64,000 nucleotides of DNA from the NCBI RefSeq assembly GCF_000014865.1, contig NC_008576.1, forward strand, positions 2,137,501 to 2,201,500, given 5' to 3'. The translations under genes were made by a program, and so were the position numbers. Positions 52,364 through 61,684 of this stretch are shown here, in pieces. Position 1 is the stretch's first letter, and every line of letters starts with the position of its first letter. The notes below the pieces were generated by a model. The model worked only from the letters and a program-made list of their open reading frames with translations, was not told where the DNA came from and searched no databases. The DNA is from Magnetococcus marinus MC-1 (lineage in GTDB: Bacteria; Pseudomonadota; Magnetococcia; Magnetococcales; Magnetococcaceae).

Positions 52364-52707
52364 AGTGCAATCTTCCTTGTAAATTCAAACGGTCATACCA
52401 CCCAGCTTGAGCAGGGGGCTGCTGCCCATCTTGCCACAGCCTTCTCACTCTACTCCAATCTTAATCAGGATCAAAGAAAACCGAAGCCGTTAAGATAATT
52501 ATGAGACGGCAACCCAGCCCCGGCAGAGAACCCCCTTTGACAGAAGGGGGATTCTGGGAAAAAAATCGGTGTCATGCGCGAATAAATTAATTTATCCCTG
52601 TGACGCTTGTGGGTGGTGCAAAAGCTGGCAAGGCGTGGTAGTATCCACCCTTCCAATCTTTCCATTCCCACGGTGGGGCCAGTGTTGTCTAACCAACAGG
52701 TGTCAGT
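52364..52707. other. 344-bp divergent promoter region, nadB and rpoE
   Basis: It contains an imperfect hairpin CCCCCTT/AAGGGGG (52531-52550, extendable by AGAA/TTCT) whose loop includes TTGACA. I did not find a convincing sigma-E promoter or -10 sequence. No further gene is seen. Confidence 0.4.
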
Positions 52708-53301
52708 GTGAACGAAGCCGATGAGATCTTGGTAGAAAAAACCAAGCAGGGCGATAAAAAAGCCTATGAGGTGCTGGTGCGCAAATACCAGGGCCGCGTT
52801 GCGTCGGTGATCTCTCGTACGGTTTCTGACCCGGTGCGGGTGCAGGACCTTACCCAAGAAGCCTTTCTTAAAGCCTATCGAGCGTTACATCACTTTCGTG
52901 GAGATGCCGCCTTTTATACGTGGTTGTACCGCATTGCCGTCAACACGGCGAAAAATTTTGTCATGTCCCAGGATCGCGGTATTCCCATGAGCGATATGGA
53001 TCTAGAGGATGCTGATCGCCTTTCGCCTCAATTGCGTGACTATGATACCCCAGAAAATCAGGTGCTGCGTGGCGAGTTAATGGATGCCCTAAAGGTTGCC
53101 ATTGAAGAGCTGGCCCCCACCATGAAACAGGCCATCGCCCTGCGGGATCTGGAGGGTAAATCTTATGAAGAGATTGCCGAGATCATGGGTTGCCCCATTG
53201 GCACGGTGCGTTCGCGTATTTTCCGTGGGCGGCAAGAGATTGTTAATAAATTGAAAGATCATCTTCCCAACGGCAACTTGGCCGGTCATCACGGGCTGTA
53301 A
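52708..53301 (+). CDS. rpoE: ECF sigma factor RpoE
   Basis: 197 residues. Region 2 (about 25-95) includes VQDLTQEAFLKAYRALHHFRG in pieces and FYTWLYRIAVNTAKNFVM; region 4 (about 130-185) has LRDLEGKSYEEIAEIMGCPIGTVRSRIFRGR. It belongs to the RpoE/AlgU group controlling envelope stress genes. GTG 52708 is the start. The next genes are rseC and degP, usual members of its regulon, but no RseA/RseB anti-sigma gene lies between. Confidence 0.93.
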   Translation: MNEADEILVEKTKQGDKKAYEVLVRKYQGRVASVISRTVSDPVRVQDLTQEAFLKAYRALHHFRGDAAFYTWLYRIAVNTAKNFVMSQDRGIPMSDMDLEDADRLSPQLRDYDTPENQVLRGELMDALKVAIEELAPTMKQAIALRDLEGKSYEEIAEIMGCPIGTVRSRIFRGRQEIVNKLKDHLPNGNLAGHHGL

Positions 53302-53402
53302 TCCTGTCTCAAATCACGCCTTGTGCTTATAAACGAACTTTCCTCTTTTGACATGACTCCAAAGCCATGCAGTCCACTTCTATTGATTGAGGTATTCAAA
53401 TC

Positions 53403-53882
53403 ATGATGCAAGAGCAAGGTAAGGTTGTGGAGTTGGAGGGGGCGTTTGCCATTATTGCGACCCAGCGTAAAAGCGCTTGTGGCAACTGTGGGGGTGAAAC
53501 CAGTTGCAACACGCTCAGTGGTGGTTTGGGCAAAAAACCTGTCCTCTTTCGTGCTTACAATGAGGCGCAAGCCAAAATCGGCGATAATGTGGTCTTGGAG
53601 ATACGGGAAGGGGCCTTTTTGTCGGCCTCATTTTTGGCCTATGGCATGCCCATGATCGCTTTGATCGTGACAGGCTTGGTGGTGCGCAGCATTGCCCTTG
53701 GTTTGGGTTTGGAGCTGGAGAGTGCAGAGGGGTTAGGTGCCTTGAGTGGCTTATTGGCCCTTGGGGGGACTTTTCTGTTTCTTCGCCGTTTTTACGCAGG
53801 TCAAGATATTAAGCCCGAAAATATGCCGGTGGTCCGCTCCATATTGCATCCTACCCATATTCCTATATTTCCCACCCATTAA
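53403..53882 (+). CDS. rseC: RseC/MucC-type membrane protein
   Basis: 159 residues. SoxR-reducing system/RseC domain: an N-terminal cytoplasmic part with CGNCGGETSC cysteines, a NVVLEIREGAFLSASFLAYGMP segment (in two pieces), two transmembrane helices (about 75-100 and 110-130), and a short tail. A GAGGT lies about 10 bp before the ATG. RseC modulates sigma-E activity or reduces SoxR in other proteobacteria. It sits between rpoE and degP. Confidence 0.85.
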   Translation: MMQEQGKVVELEGAFAIIATQRKSACGNCGGETSCNTLSGGLGKKPVLFRAYNEAQAKIGDNVVLEIREGAFLSASFLAYGMPMIALIVTGLVVRSIALGLGLELESAEGLGALSGLLALGGTFLFLRRFYAGQDIKPENMPVVRSILHPTHIPIFPTH

Positions 53883-54115
53883 TAAAACGAAGGGTTTGTA
53901 GAGACCTGAGCGTTTAAGGCGTAACATATACCCCCTTGAGGGGGCCGTTTGCCTGTCGTACCCTTGTGCCTGCCCCATGGTGGGTCATACGGTGCGCTTT
54001 GAGTTCGTCAGCAGGTCACCACCCAACGCAGGGGAAGTGACCAAAAGATAAGATACTATGGTGTGCTGTAAGGCAGGCCGTGGTTGGATTTCTCTTAGTA
54101 TTTGAGGGTAGATTC

Positions 54116-55585
54116 ATGATACACGCATGCAAATTTGGCGCGCGCGCCTTGGTCGGGGGGCTCTCCATGCTGGCGTTGGTGGCGGTCTCGCTGCCCCAAG
54201 CTTACGCGGAGGGCGGTTTTCCCAATCTTGTGCCGCTGGTCAAAAGGCTTAAACCCGCAGTGGTCAATATCAGCACCACTCAAACCGTCGAAAATTCAAA
54301 TAAAATACCAAAAAAACATGGCCAGAACGAGTTTGAGGGGACCCCCTTTGAGGACCTCTTTCGACACTTTTTTGACCGTCTGCCCGATCAAGACCGCTCG
54401 TTTAAAACCAACTCCCTGGGCTCGGGGTTTATTGTCGATGCCGCGGGCTATATTCTTACCAACCATCATGTGATTGATAAGGCGACTGAGATTACCGTCA
54501 AGCTCTATGATGAGACGGAATATCGGGCCGAGGTGGTTGGTAAAGATAAAAAAACCGATCTAGCCCTGATTCGTATCCATACCGACAAGCCGCTGGCTGT
54601 GGCCAAGCTTGGGGATTCGTCCAAGGCAGAGGTGGGTTCTTGGGTGATGGCCATCGGCAACCCGTTTGGGCTAGAAGAGACGGTGACAGTCGGGATTATC
54701 TCCGCCAAAGGGCGGGTGATTGGGGCAGGTCCTTATGATAATTTTATTCAGACCGATGCGGCCATCAATCCTGGCAATTCGGGCGGGCCACTGTTTAATT
54801 TGGACGGGGATGTGGTGGGCATTAACACCGCCATTTATTCCCGTGGTGGTGGCAGTGTAGGGGTTGGTTTTGCCATACCGGTTAATCTGGCCAGTCATGT
54901 GATGGAGCAGTTGAAAAATAAGGGCTTTGTCGAGCGTGGTTGGCTTGGGGTACGCATACAGACCATCACCAAAGAGCTGGCCGAAGCGATGCATCTTAAA
55001 GATCGCGTGGGTGCGTTGGTGGCCGAGGTTATCGAAGATAGTCCAGCGGCCAAAGCGGGCATCCATCCCGAGGATGTGATTATCTCCTTTAATGAAAAGG
55101 AGGTCACCAAGATGAACAGCCTACCCGCCATTGTGGCGAATACGCCGGTGGGGACACGGGTACCGGTTAAGGTGATACGCGAAGGTAAAGAGCGCACCCT
55201 ATGGGTCGGCATTGCTAAACTGGATGATGATAAAGTGGCGGCTGATGAAGATGGCCGTGCAGCCTCTGGCGAGAAAAAGGCGGATAGCAGCGCCGTGAAA
55301 GAGCGTTTAGGGTTGCGGGTTAGCCAAGTGACCACCGAGTTGATGGAGCGCATGAAGCTACCCGACGATGCCAAAGGGGTGGTCATTACCGCTTTGGAGG
55401 CGGATGGCAGTGCCGTGCAAGCGGGTCTGCGCACGGGGGATGTGATTACACAGTTTGACCGTAAGCCTATCAAAGATGTGGATGATTTGGTAAAGGTGCT
55501 CAAGGGCGTTAAGGCCGATAGCATGGCGTTGGTCTATGTGCTTCGTGCTGGAGAGCCGTTGTTCGTGCCTATTCGGGTTAAGTAA
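54116..55585 (+). CDS. degP: Periplasmic serine protease DegP/HtrA
   Basis: 489 residues. A signal peptide (about 1-31, ending QAYA) is followed by a trypsin-like domain with His118 (LTNHHVI), Asp148 (KTDLALIRI) and Ser222 (NPGNSGGPL), then two PDZ domains (about 285-375 and 395-485). ATG 54116 is chosen for its upstream GAGGGTAG; an earlier frame start at 54080 is not supported. It degrades or refolds misfolded envelope proteins. A strong terminator follows. Confidence 0.95.
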   Translation: MIHACKFGARALVGGLSMLALVAVSLPQAYAEGGFPNLVPLVKRLKPAVVNISTTQTVENSNKIPKKHGQNEFEGTPFEDLFRHFFDRLPDQDRSFKTNSLGSGFIVDAAGYILTNHHVIDKATEITVKLYDETEYRAEVVGKDKKTDLALIRIHTDKPLAVAKLGDSSKAEVGSWVMAIGNPFGLEETVTVGIISAKGRVIGAGPYDNFIQTDAAINPGNSGGPLFNLDGDVVGINTAIYSRGGGSVGVGFAIPVNLASHVMEQLKNKGFVERGWLGVRIQTITKELAEAMHLKDRVGALVAEVIEDSPAAKAGIHPEDVIISFNEKEVTKMNSLPAIVANTPVGTRVPVKVIREGKERTLWVGIAKLDDDKVAADEDGRAASGEKKADSSAVKERLGLRVSQVTTELMERMKLPDDAKGVVITALEADGSAVQAGLRTGDVITQFDRKPIKDVDDLVKVLKGVKADSMALVYVLRAGEPLFVPIRVK

Positions 55586-55602
55586 ACTTTACCAAGTGCC
55601 AT

Positions 55603-55638
55603 AAAAAAGCCCCGACTGGAAATTGTCGGGGCTTTTTT
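55603..55638. terminator. Terminator after degP
   Basis: AAAAAAGCCCCGAC (55603-55616), an 8-nt loop, GTCGGGGCTTTTTT (55625-55638). Symmetric A and T tails allow use in both directions, so it may also end the minus-strand small gene upstream of rpsU. Confidence 0.9.
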
Positions 55639-55730
55639 GCGTTGCCACTAAAGTAGAGTTGTTCCGCTCTGGATCGCCAGCAGAGCAATCCCACTGGCGT
55701 TGCCGGGTTTTAATCCTGTGCCAAGCCGTC

Positions 55731-56009
55731 TCACACAAAGATATCAATAATCCCACCAGGACGTGCGGCAGAGCTGTTTACGTCGGGCAAAACCACCTTG
55801 CTGGCATTTTCGGACATAAAGCCATCGTCACCCGTGCGGGTAAGGCTGTTTACACGGCGGGTTTGACTGTTTAGGCCGGTGTCATCAGCGTTCAAGGTTT
55901 GCTGCCTGGAACTGGTAATATTGTTAATGTTGCTCTGATTTTGGTCCAGGCGCCTTGCATTTTGCGCCAGACTTAGGGTTCCCCCTGCGGAGACACCGGA
56001 AACGGCCAT
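55731..56009 (-). CDS. Hypothetical protein of 92 residues
   Basis: No recognised family. The N-terminus MAVSGVSAGGTLSLAQNARRL is followed by an Asn/Ser-rich middle (DQNQSNINNITSSRQQ) and a short hydrophobic end (PGGIIDIFV). The Asn-Ile-Asn pattern faintly recalls flagellar rod/hook N-termini (NNIANVNT), but the evidence is thin. AGGGGAAAC lies directly before the ATG, which supports translation. It lies convergent with degP. Confidence 0.6.
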   Translation of the reverse strand: MAVSGVSAGGTLSLAQNARRLDQNQSNINNITSSRQQTLNADDTGLNSQTRRVNSLTRTGDDGFMSENASKVVLPDVNSSAARPGGIIDIFV

Positions 56010-56135
56010 GATGTTTCCCCTTTATCCTTTTTTTGTTGTGGCGAACGGGGCTGCCGAGATTTGTAGGAACGGCCCCCTCACTCTTCGTTATTTTTAGAAT
56101 AATTCAATTTTCAATTGCTTGCAACGATTGGAAAA

Positions 56136-56168
56136 ATAGGACACGGCAGGTATACCGTATTGTCCTAT
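56136..56168. repeat. Inverted repeat upstream of rpsU
   Basis: ATAGGACA (56136-56143) and TGTCCTAT (56161-56168) flank 17 nt that contain an inner CGG/CCG pair. It lies between the divergent 92-residue gene and rpsU and could be an operator or leader structure. Confidence 0.5.
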
Positions 56169-56306
56169 AAATAGTGATCGCATTTGTTGCTTTTATGGAA
56201 GTTTTTCCTTGCGCATGGGAGGGTGAGCCGCTATTATGCCGCGTTTCCTGTTAATGGATTTTTTTCCATACAACCCAAGCCAAACCTTGAGAGGGGGTGA
56301 TGTACT

Positions 56307-56510
56307 GTGCGGGTTGATGTCTATGATAACAATGTGGACCAGGCGATTCGCGTTCTGAAGAAAAAGATGAACCGCGAGGGGATGTTCCGCGAGATGAAGA
56401 AACGTAAGTTCTTCGAAAAGCCCTCCGAGCGCCGCCGTCGTAAGAAGGCTGAGGCAATTCGTCGTCTGCGTAAAAAGCTGCGCCGCGCTTCTCTAGCTGG
56501 TCTAGGATAA
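56307..56510 (+). CDS. rpsU: Ribosomal protein bS21
   Basis: 67 residues, the usual length. [21 protein letters not shown] and the very basic C-terminus ([16 protein letters not shown]) are characteristic. The start is GTG 56307 after GAGAGGGGG. It is a component of the 30S platform near the 16S 3' end. A perfect terminator follows. Confidence 0.97.
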   Translation: MRVDVYDNNVDQAIRVLKKKMNREGMFREMKKRKFFEKPSERRRRKKAEAIRRLRKKLRRASLAGLG

Positions 56511-56566
56511 GCAGGCCGTGTTCCGTGGGGTGTTGTAAAACATCCATCAGAACATAGGAAAAAGAG

Positions 56567-56598
56567 ATGGGGAGCCCGATGGGCTCCCCATTTTTTTT
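56567..56598 (+). terminator. Terminator after rpsU
   Basis: ATGGGGAGCCC (56567-56577), loop GAT, GGGCTCCCCAT (56581-56591), then a T-run (56591-56598). Confidence 0.92.
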
Positions 56599-56599
56599 G

Positions 56600-56617
56600 T
56601 GTGCCCGGCAGGGCACA
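56600..56617. repeat. Small hairpin between the rpsU and rne terminators
   Basis: TGTGCCC, loop GGCA, GGGCACA lies between the T-run of the rpsU terminator and the A-run of the rne terminator. It extends the convergent stop zone. Confidence 0.55.
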
Positions 56618-56618
56618 C

Positions 56619-56656
56619 AAAAAAGCCGCGCCATTCTTAGTCGAATAGCGCGGCTT
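56619..56656 (-). terminator. Terminator after rne (minus strand)
   Basis: On the minus strand AAGCCGCGC (56648-56656) pairs with GCGCGGCTT (56623-56631) and runs into TTTTTT (56619-56624 read in reverse). Confidence 0.85.
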
Positions 56657-56700
56657 GTGGAACAGGCCATTGCCTGCATAGATTGGGCAAAAGCGGTTAT

Positions 56701-59655
56701 TTACACCTCGTCAGGAACGGCTTCCCCTTGGTGGCTCTCTTCAGCCGCTGGTTTGGCCGCTGTCGCACGCTTACGTGGGGTTGCGGTACGCTTACGGGGA
56801 GCTCGAACCGCCTTTGGTTTAGCCTCGGTGGTGGCTGCGGGCGTCTCTGCGGGCGTTTCAACAACCGGCGCCTCAGGCGTAGTGGTCGGTGCGGCTGTCT
56901 CCGCTGCGGTGTCAGCTTTTGGTGTCGCACGCTTACGGGGTGTGCTGCTCCGGCGTCGCTGCTTGGGTGGTTCCGCGCCCTCGCTTGGTGTTGGGTGATC
57001 TCCCGCAGCAACGTCAGTTGTTACACCCGCGTCGGGATCAGCCGCGATGGAGGCTTTATCCTGTACATTTTCAGCTGCCGCCGGGGTCACGCTTGCCGTG
57101 GCATGGTTCTCCACCTCTTGGGCAGAGACGACACTTTCAGCGGTTTCTGCACTGGGCTTTTTGACCGCAGGTTTACGGCGTCTGCGTACTGGTTTTTTCA
57201 CCGCCACTTGCTCTTGTAGAGGGGGCTCCACTTCCAGTCCAGGCAAGGTGCTCTGTGTGCGCTCCACAATGGCGGGCTGGGGATCTTCGGGCAGCAGCAC
57301 ACTTGGCTGGGGCGTCTCTATCTCCACCTCATGCTTGATTGGCATGGTCGGTGGGTCGATCAGCAGTACCGGCTGCGGCGTATCAGGCTCTTCCATCAGC
57401 AGCGGGGTGACCGATGTAGGCAGGCTATGAAGCACATCGCTGAGGGTGACAGGGTGTTCATCACGCTGTTGCGGTTGATCCTCAGGGCTGGGCGATGGCT
57501 CATCCCCATGGATCGCTTGTTCCTCATCGCCGCTGTCTAGGCGTGGAGCGCTCTCCTCCTGGCTGGTGCTACGACGACGGCGGCGGCGACGACGGCGGCG
57601 CTTGCTGGGTGAGTCAGGCGTGGTTTCAGCGCTCTCTGATGGGTTGGCTTGCTCATCGCCATCGCCCTCATCATCCGCTTCATCATCCATCGCAGGTGCC
57701 TCGGTGGATGGCATCTCCTCCTCATTCAGAGAGGTGGTTTCTTCCCCCATTGCGCCTTCTTCCCGCTCACGGCCGCCGCGACGACGTTTACGCCGGCGTT
57801 TGCGCTTTTTGGGGTCGGTGCGGTTCTCTTCTCCCCCTTCAGCGGCGTCATCCATAAGCTCTTGGGGCTCATCCTCTTCGCTCACGAGAGTGGGCTCTTC
57901 AGGCTCAGGACGCTCTTTTACGACCGGCTCATCTTGCACAGGGCGGGCAATACGCTCTTTGCGGAAATGAGGTGTTTGCAGCTCTGGATCAATCTCAATC
58001 AGCAATTCTAGATTGTTCTCTTGCTCCAACTGCACCATTTGAAAACGCTTGCGATTGTGCAAATAGTTGGCAACATCCGCAGGGGCAAAGTAGATCAATT
58101 TGGAGAAACGGCCCGAGCTAATATCCTCCTCAATGCAACGGAATAGGCGGATGGCGGTGGACTCCACCGAACGGATGGTGCCCAGCCCGGTACAGCGGGG
58201 GCAGACCTCACGGTTACTCTCGTTAAAGGCTGGTTTCATGCGTTGGCGTGAGAGTTCCAGCAGACCAAATTGAGAGATTTTTCCCAACTGAATCTTGGCC
58301 CGGTCCCCTTTAAGCGCCTCTTTGAGGCGTTTTTCAACCTCAAGATTGTGCTTTTTCTCCTCCATATCGATAAAGTCGATCACGATCAAACCGCCCAAAT
58401 CCCGCAGACGCAGCTGGCGGGCGATCTCATCCACCGCTTGCATGTTGGTCTTAAAGGCGGTGTTCTCCACATTTTTTTCTTTGGTGGAGCGACCGGAGTT
58501 AATATCAATGGAGACAAGCGCTTCGGTGGGTTCAATCACCAGATAACCCCCCGCTTTGAGCGAGATGGTACGCTCATGCATGGATTCGATCTGGTGTTCA
58601 ACCTGATAGCGGGAGAAGAGCGGGATGCGATCTTTATAGGGTTGCACCGCCTTGACATAGCGGGGCATGAGCAGACGCATAAAATCTTTACCGCGACGGT
58701 AGGCTTCGCCCCCATCAATCAAAATCTCTTCCATGTCGGTGGAGTAGAGGTCGCGGATGGTGCGAATAATTAAATCCCCCTCTTCATGGATCAAGGTGGG
58801 GGTGTTGTGCTGCTCAACCTTTTCTTGAATGGTTTTCCACAAGCGGGTTAGGTAGCTCATGTCGCGAGCAATTTCACGCTTGGTGCGCTCCATGCCAGCG
58901 GTGCGGATGATCAAACTAACCTCTTGGGGAATCTCCATCTCAGTGAGCATGGTTTTAAGCGCCTTACGGGCTTGATTATCCATGATTTTACGGGAGATCC
59001 CGCCACCACCCGAGTTTTCCGGCAATAAAACGGTGTAGCGTCCGGCCAAGGAAATATTGGTGGTTAGGGAAGCGCCCTTGGTACCACGGGCCTCTTTAAC
59101 AACCTGTAATAGAAGAAGTTGGCCCTTTTTTAGAATATCCTGGATGGGAATATGCCGACGGCGGTTACCCCGGTTGGCGCGCTCATTATTGCGGGGGCGT
59201 CGGGCTGGGCGCTCGCTTTGGCTGGGTTCGCGGGGCTTGGCTTCTGCTTCGCTACTAGCATCCCCTTGGCTGGCGTCATCATCGGCACCATCCTCGTTGC
59301 CGGGTTCATCATCGCTGTCATCCCCCTCTTCGCCATCCATCTCATCGCTGAGATCTTCAGGCTCTTCCTGCTCATCCATATCCTCTATGGGATCGGGCTC
59401 AGGGCGGAATTCGGGTGGATAATATTTGGGGTTGATGTCGTTGACAGAGAGAAAACCCTGTCGGCCATCATTAAAATCGACAAAGGCGGCTTGTAAAGAA
59501 GGTTCAACCCGGGTTACCCGGCCAAGGTAGATATTACCTTTGATCTGTGCCTTGGTGCAGGTTTCGATATCCAGATCAATCAGACGTTGATCTTGGACAA
59601 TGGCGACACGCACCTCTTCCGGATGGGTGGCGTCTACCAGCATACGCTTGGTCAT
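56701..59655 (-). CDS. rne: Ribonuclease E
   Basis: 984 residues. The N-terminal S1 domain (about 36-200) is interrupted by a long acidic insertion. The catalytic core keeps both metal Asp sites, VSIDINSGRST and GLIVIDFIDMEEKKHN, and the zinc-link CPRCTGLG. The C-terminal half (about 550-984) is low-complexity, with acidic blocks, proline-rich linkers and arginine-rich RNA-binding clusters, one being ten consecutive arginines. It probably scaffolds a degradosome. It is divergent from rluC with a 377-bp gap, where a long leader for self-control is possible. Confidence 0.95.
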   Translation of the reverse strand: MTKRMLVDATHPEEVRVAIVQDQRLIDLDIETCTKAQIKGNIYLGRVTRVEPSLQAAFVDFNDGRQGFLSVNDINPKYYPPEFRPEPDPIEDMDEQEEPEDLSDEMDGEEGDDSDDEPGNEDGADDDASQGDASSEAEAKPREPSQSERPARRPRNNERANRGNRRRHIPIQDILKKGQLLLLQVVKEARGTKGASLTTNISLAGRYTVLLPENSGGGGISRKIMDNQARKALKTMLTEMEIPQEVSLIIRTAGMERTKREIARDMSYLTRLWKTIQEKVEQHNTPTLIHEEGDLIIRTIRDLYSTDMEEILIDGGEAYRRGKDFMRLLMPRYVKAVQPYKDRIPLFSRYQVEHQIESMHERTISLKAGGYLVIEPTEALVSIDINSGRSTKEKNVENTAFKTNMQAVDEIARQLRLRDLGGLIVIDFIDMEEKKHNLEVEKRLKEALKGDRAKIQLGKISQFGLLELSRQRMKPAFNESNREVCPRCTGLGTIRSVESTAIRLFRCIEEDISSGRFSKLIYFAPADVANYLHNRKRFQMVQLEQENNLELLIEIDPELQTPHFRKERIARPVQDEPVVKERPEPEEPTLVSEEDEPQELMDDAAEGGEENRTDPKKRKRRRKRRRGGREREEGAMGEETTSLNEEEMPSTEAPAMDDEADDEGDGDEQANPSESAETTPDSPSKRRRRRRRRRRSTSQEESAPRLDSGDEEQAIHGDEPSPSPEDQPQQRDEHPVTLSDVLHSLPTSVTPLLMEEPDTPQPVLLIDPPTMPIKHEVEIETPQPSVLLPEDPQPAIVERTQSTLPGLEVEPPLQEQVAVKKPVRRRRKPAVKKPSAETAESVVSAQEVENHATASVTPAAAENVQDKASIAADPDAGVTTDVAAGDHPTPSEGAEPPKQRRRSSTPRKRATPKADTAAETAAPTTTPEAPVVETPAETPAATTEAKPKAVRAPRKRTATPRKRATAAKPAAEESHQGEAVPDEV

Positions 59656-60032
59656 GTGTCTCTCTAACTCCGTGGGTTAATCGTCCCGCTTCAGCGTTTG
59701 TTTGCAGACCATGGGGCCACCCTTATTATGTGTGGGTGGGTAGGACCGCCGCCAAAAAGAGGGGCCGATGTATGTTTTTTTCAGGCGGGGCAAGCTTGCC
59801 AACCGCCAAACTGACTGATTCATAAAAAAACCAACTTCAGGCTTAATAAAGATTGAGCAGCCTGCAAAGTATAAAAAAATAAATTAAAAAAAATGAATTA
59901 TTCAAAAGAGATACCGAAAAAACAGAGGTACATTTTGCATGGCTGTACGTTCTGACAGGGACTTTTCATCCCGGGTTCGGTAAGCTTTCGGTCCATGATT
60001 CTACGTACCTCTATCCAGAAAAGCAACGAACC
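59656..60032. other. 377-bp divergent region between rne and rluC
   Basis: It has a strongly AT-rich patch near 59820-59915 and G-rich bits nearer rne. I see no gene. By analogy with other proteobacteria, an rne leader that RNase E itself cuts may lie here, but I cannot define its fold. Confidence 0.4.
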
Positions 60033-61019
60033 GTGCCGGAAAATTCGAAACCAACAGCTGTCCGCACTGTGCAAGTGGACGAAGAGTATGCTGGATCGCG
60101 ACTGGACAAGTTTTTAAAAAGCCAGTTTCCCAGCGTACCATTTTCCCTGATCCAGCGTTTAATGCGCACCGGTCAGGTACGGGTTAACAAGGGGCGCGCC
60201 CGGGGGGATCGGCGTTTGGCCTTTGGGGATTGGGTGCGACTGCCACCAGTAACCCCTCCCACCGCCGAGGAGTTGGAACACCCCAATAAGGAGAAAATTC
60301 TCCATCAATCAGCCGATGTGGAAGCCAGAACTCTGCATCGGGATGGCTGGATTTTAGTGCTCAACAAACCTGCCGGTATACCGGTACATGGGGGTAGTGG
60401 TCACCAGTGGGGGGTGGTCGATGCGGTGCGGGCCAGCTTAGAAAAACTGGGCATTGAGGCCCAGGCTGAACTGTGCCACCGCTTGGATAAAGAGACCTCC
60501 GGGCTGTTGCTGTTTGGTCTGCGCCCTCGGGCTGTGCGGTTATTGACCGAAGCGATGCGGGAAAATCAGGTAACAAAAACCTACTTAACCCTGGTACAAG
60601 GGGTGCCCGCAGCGCGGCAAGGGGTGATTAACCAGCCTTTGAGTAAGGGCAATGTGCGCGGCGGTGAACGTATGGTGGTGGTGGAGCAGGGGGGGCAACG
60701 GGCGGTTACCCACTATCGGGTATTACGCAGCTATGGTGTCGCTTCGCTGCTGGAAGTACAGCTGGAAACAGGGCGTACCCACCAGATACGGGTGCATATG
60801 CAGTGGTTGGGGCACCCCGTTGCCGGAGATGGCAAATATGGGGATAAGGCGTTTAACAAATGGATGCGGGAGCGTGGCCTTAAACGACTCTTTTTACATG
60901 CCTCTGAGCTAGCGTTTCGGCATCCGGAAAATGAACAGAAACTCGCTTATCAAGCCCCTTTGGATGATGAATTGACGCGGGTCTTGGAAGGCTTAAAGCG
61001 GCAAGAGGTGCGATCGTGA
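60033..61019 (+). CDS. rluC: Ribosomal large-subunit pseudouridine synthase RluC-like
   Basis: 328 residues. An S4 RNA-binding domain (about 12-75) precedes the RluA-type catalytic domain with the active Asp in HRLDKETSGLLL. Its position divergent from rne is the classical rluC arrangement. GTG 60033 is the start. Its stop overlaps the GTG of the next gene, so translation is coupled. Confidence 0.9.
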   Translation: MPENSKPTAVRTVQVDEEYAGSRLDKFLKSQFPSVPFSLIQRLMRTGQVRVNKGRARGDRRLAFGDWVRLPPVTPPTAEELEHPNKEKILHQSADVEARTLHRDGWILVLNKPAGIPVHGGSGHQWGVVDAVRASLEKLGIEAQAELCHRLDKETSGLLLFGLRPRAVRLLTEAMRENQVTKTYLTLVQGVPAARQGVINQPLSKGNVRGGERMVVVEQGGQRAVTHYRVLRSYGVASLLEVQLETGRTHQIRVHMQWLGHPVAGDGKYGDKAFNKWMRERGLKRLFLHASELAFRHPENEQKLAYQAPLDDELTRVLEGLKRQEVRS

Positions 61020-61684
61020 CAAGCGAGTATGCGTTGGTGATTTTTGATTGTGACGGCACTCTGGTCGATAGCCAGGGGGGAATAGCCAGGGTGTTGAATT
61101 TAGCCCTTGAGGAGGCCGGTTTACCCACGGTGAGCCACGCTCAAGCGGGGGCCATTGTAGGGCTCTCGCTGGATCAAGCGGCGCTGGCGCTGTTGCCAGA
61201 GGCCAGTGCTGAACAACGGCAACAGGTGGTGGATGCCTACCGGCGTATCTACCGCACCATGGCCGATGATAAGTTACTCCAGCACCCGCTGTTTCCCGGT
61301 GTGCGTGAGACCTTGGAGCAACTAAAGAGCGCAGGGGTAACCCTTGCGGTGGCCACCGGTAAATCCATGGCGGGCATGCAGCGCACCATTGCGGAACATC
61401 ACTTAGAGGGGCTTTTTACGCTGGTTAAAACCGCCGATTGTGCCCCCTCTAAACCCCATCCGGGTATGGTGCAGCAGATCTTGGATGCAACCCTGATACC
61501 CGCGGCGTTAACCCTGATGGTGGGGGATACCACCTTTGATATGGATATGGGGCGCGCCGCTGGGGTAGATACCTGTGCATTCCCATCGGGTTGTCATCCA
61601 CAGGAGCTGCTTGAGCGCTGTCGTCCGACCCATTGGATTGCAGAAATTCCCCAGGTGCTAAGCTTAAAACCGGTGCGAGGATAA
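61016..61684 (+). CDS. HAD-superfamily phosphatase, Gph-like
   Basis: 222 residues. HAD motif I VIFDCDGTLVDSQGG at the N-terminus, motif II in VAVATGKS, motif III Lys in CAPSKPHPGM, and motif IV GDTTFDMDMGRAAG are all present. It is a small-molecule phosphatase, of the phosphoglycolate or similar type. The gene overlaps rluC by 4 bp; this pairing is seen in other proteobacteria. Confidence 0.88.
   Translation: MTSEYALVIFDCDGTLVDSQGGIARVLNLALEEAGLPTVSHAQAGAIVGLSLDQAALALLPEASAEQRQQVVDAYRRIYRTMADDKLLQHPLFPGVRETLEQLKSAGVTLAVATGKSMAGMQRTIAEHHLEGLFTLVKTADCAPSKPHPGMVQQILDATLIPAALTLMVGDTTFDMDMGRAAGVDTCAFPSGCHPQELLERCRPTHWIAEIPQVLSLKPVRG

Noticed and set aside
53931-53944. CCCCCT/AGGGGG palindrome after rseC, considered as a terminator
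   Set aside because: The loop would be only 2 nt and the T-tract is short; a weak stop is possible but not supported enough to call.
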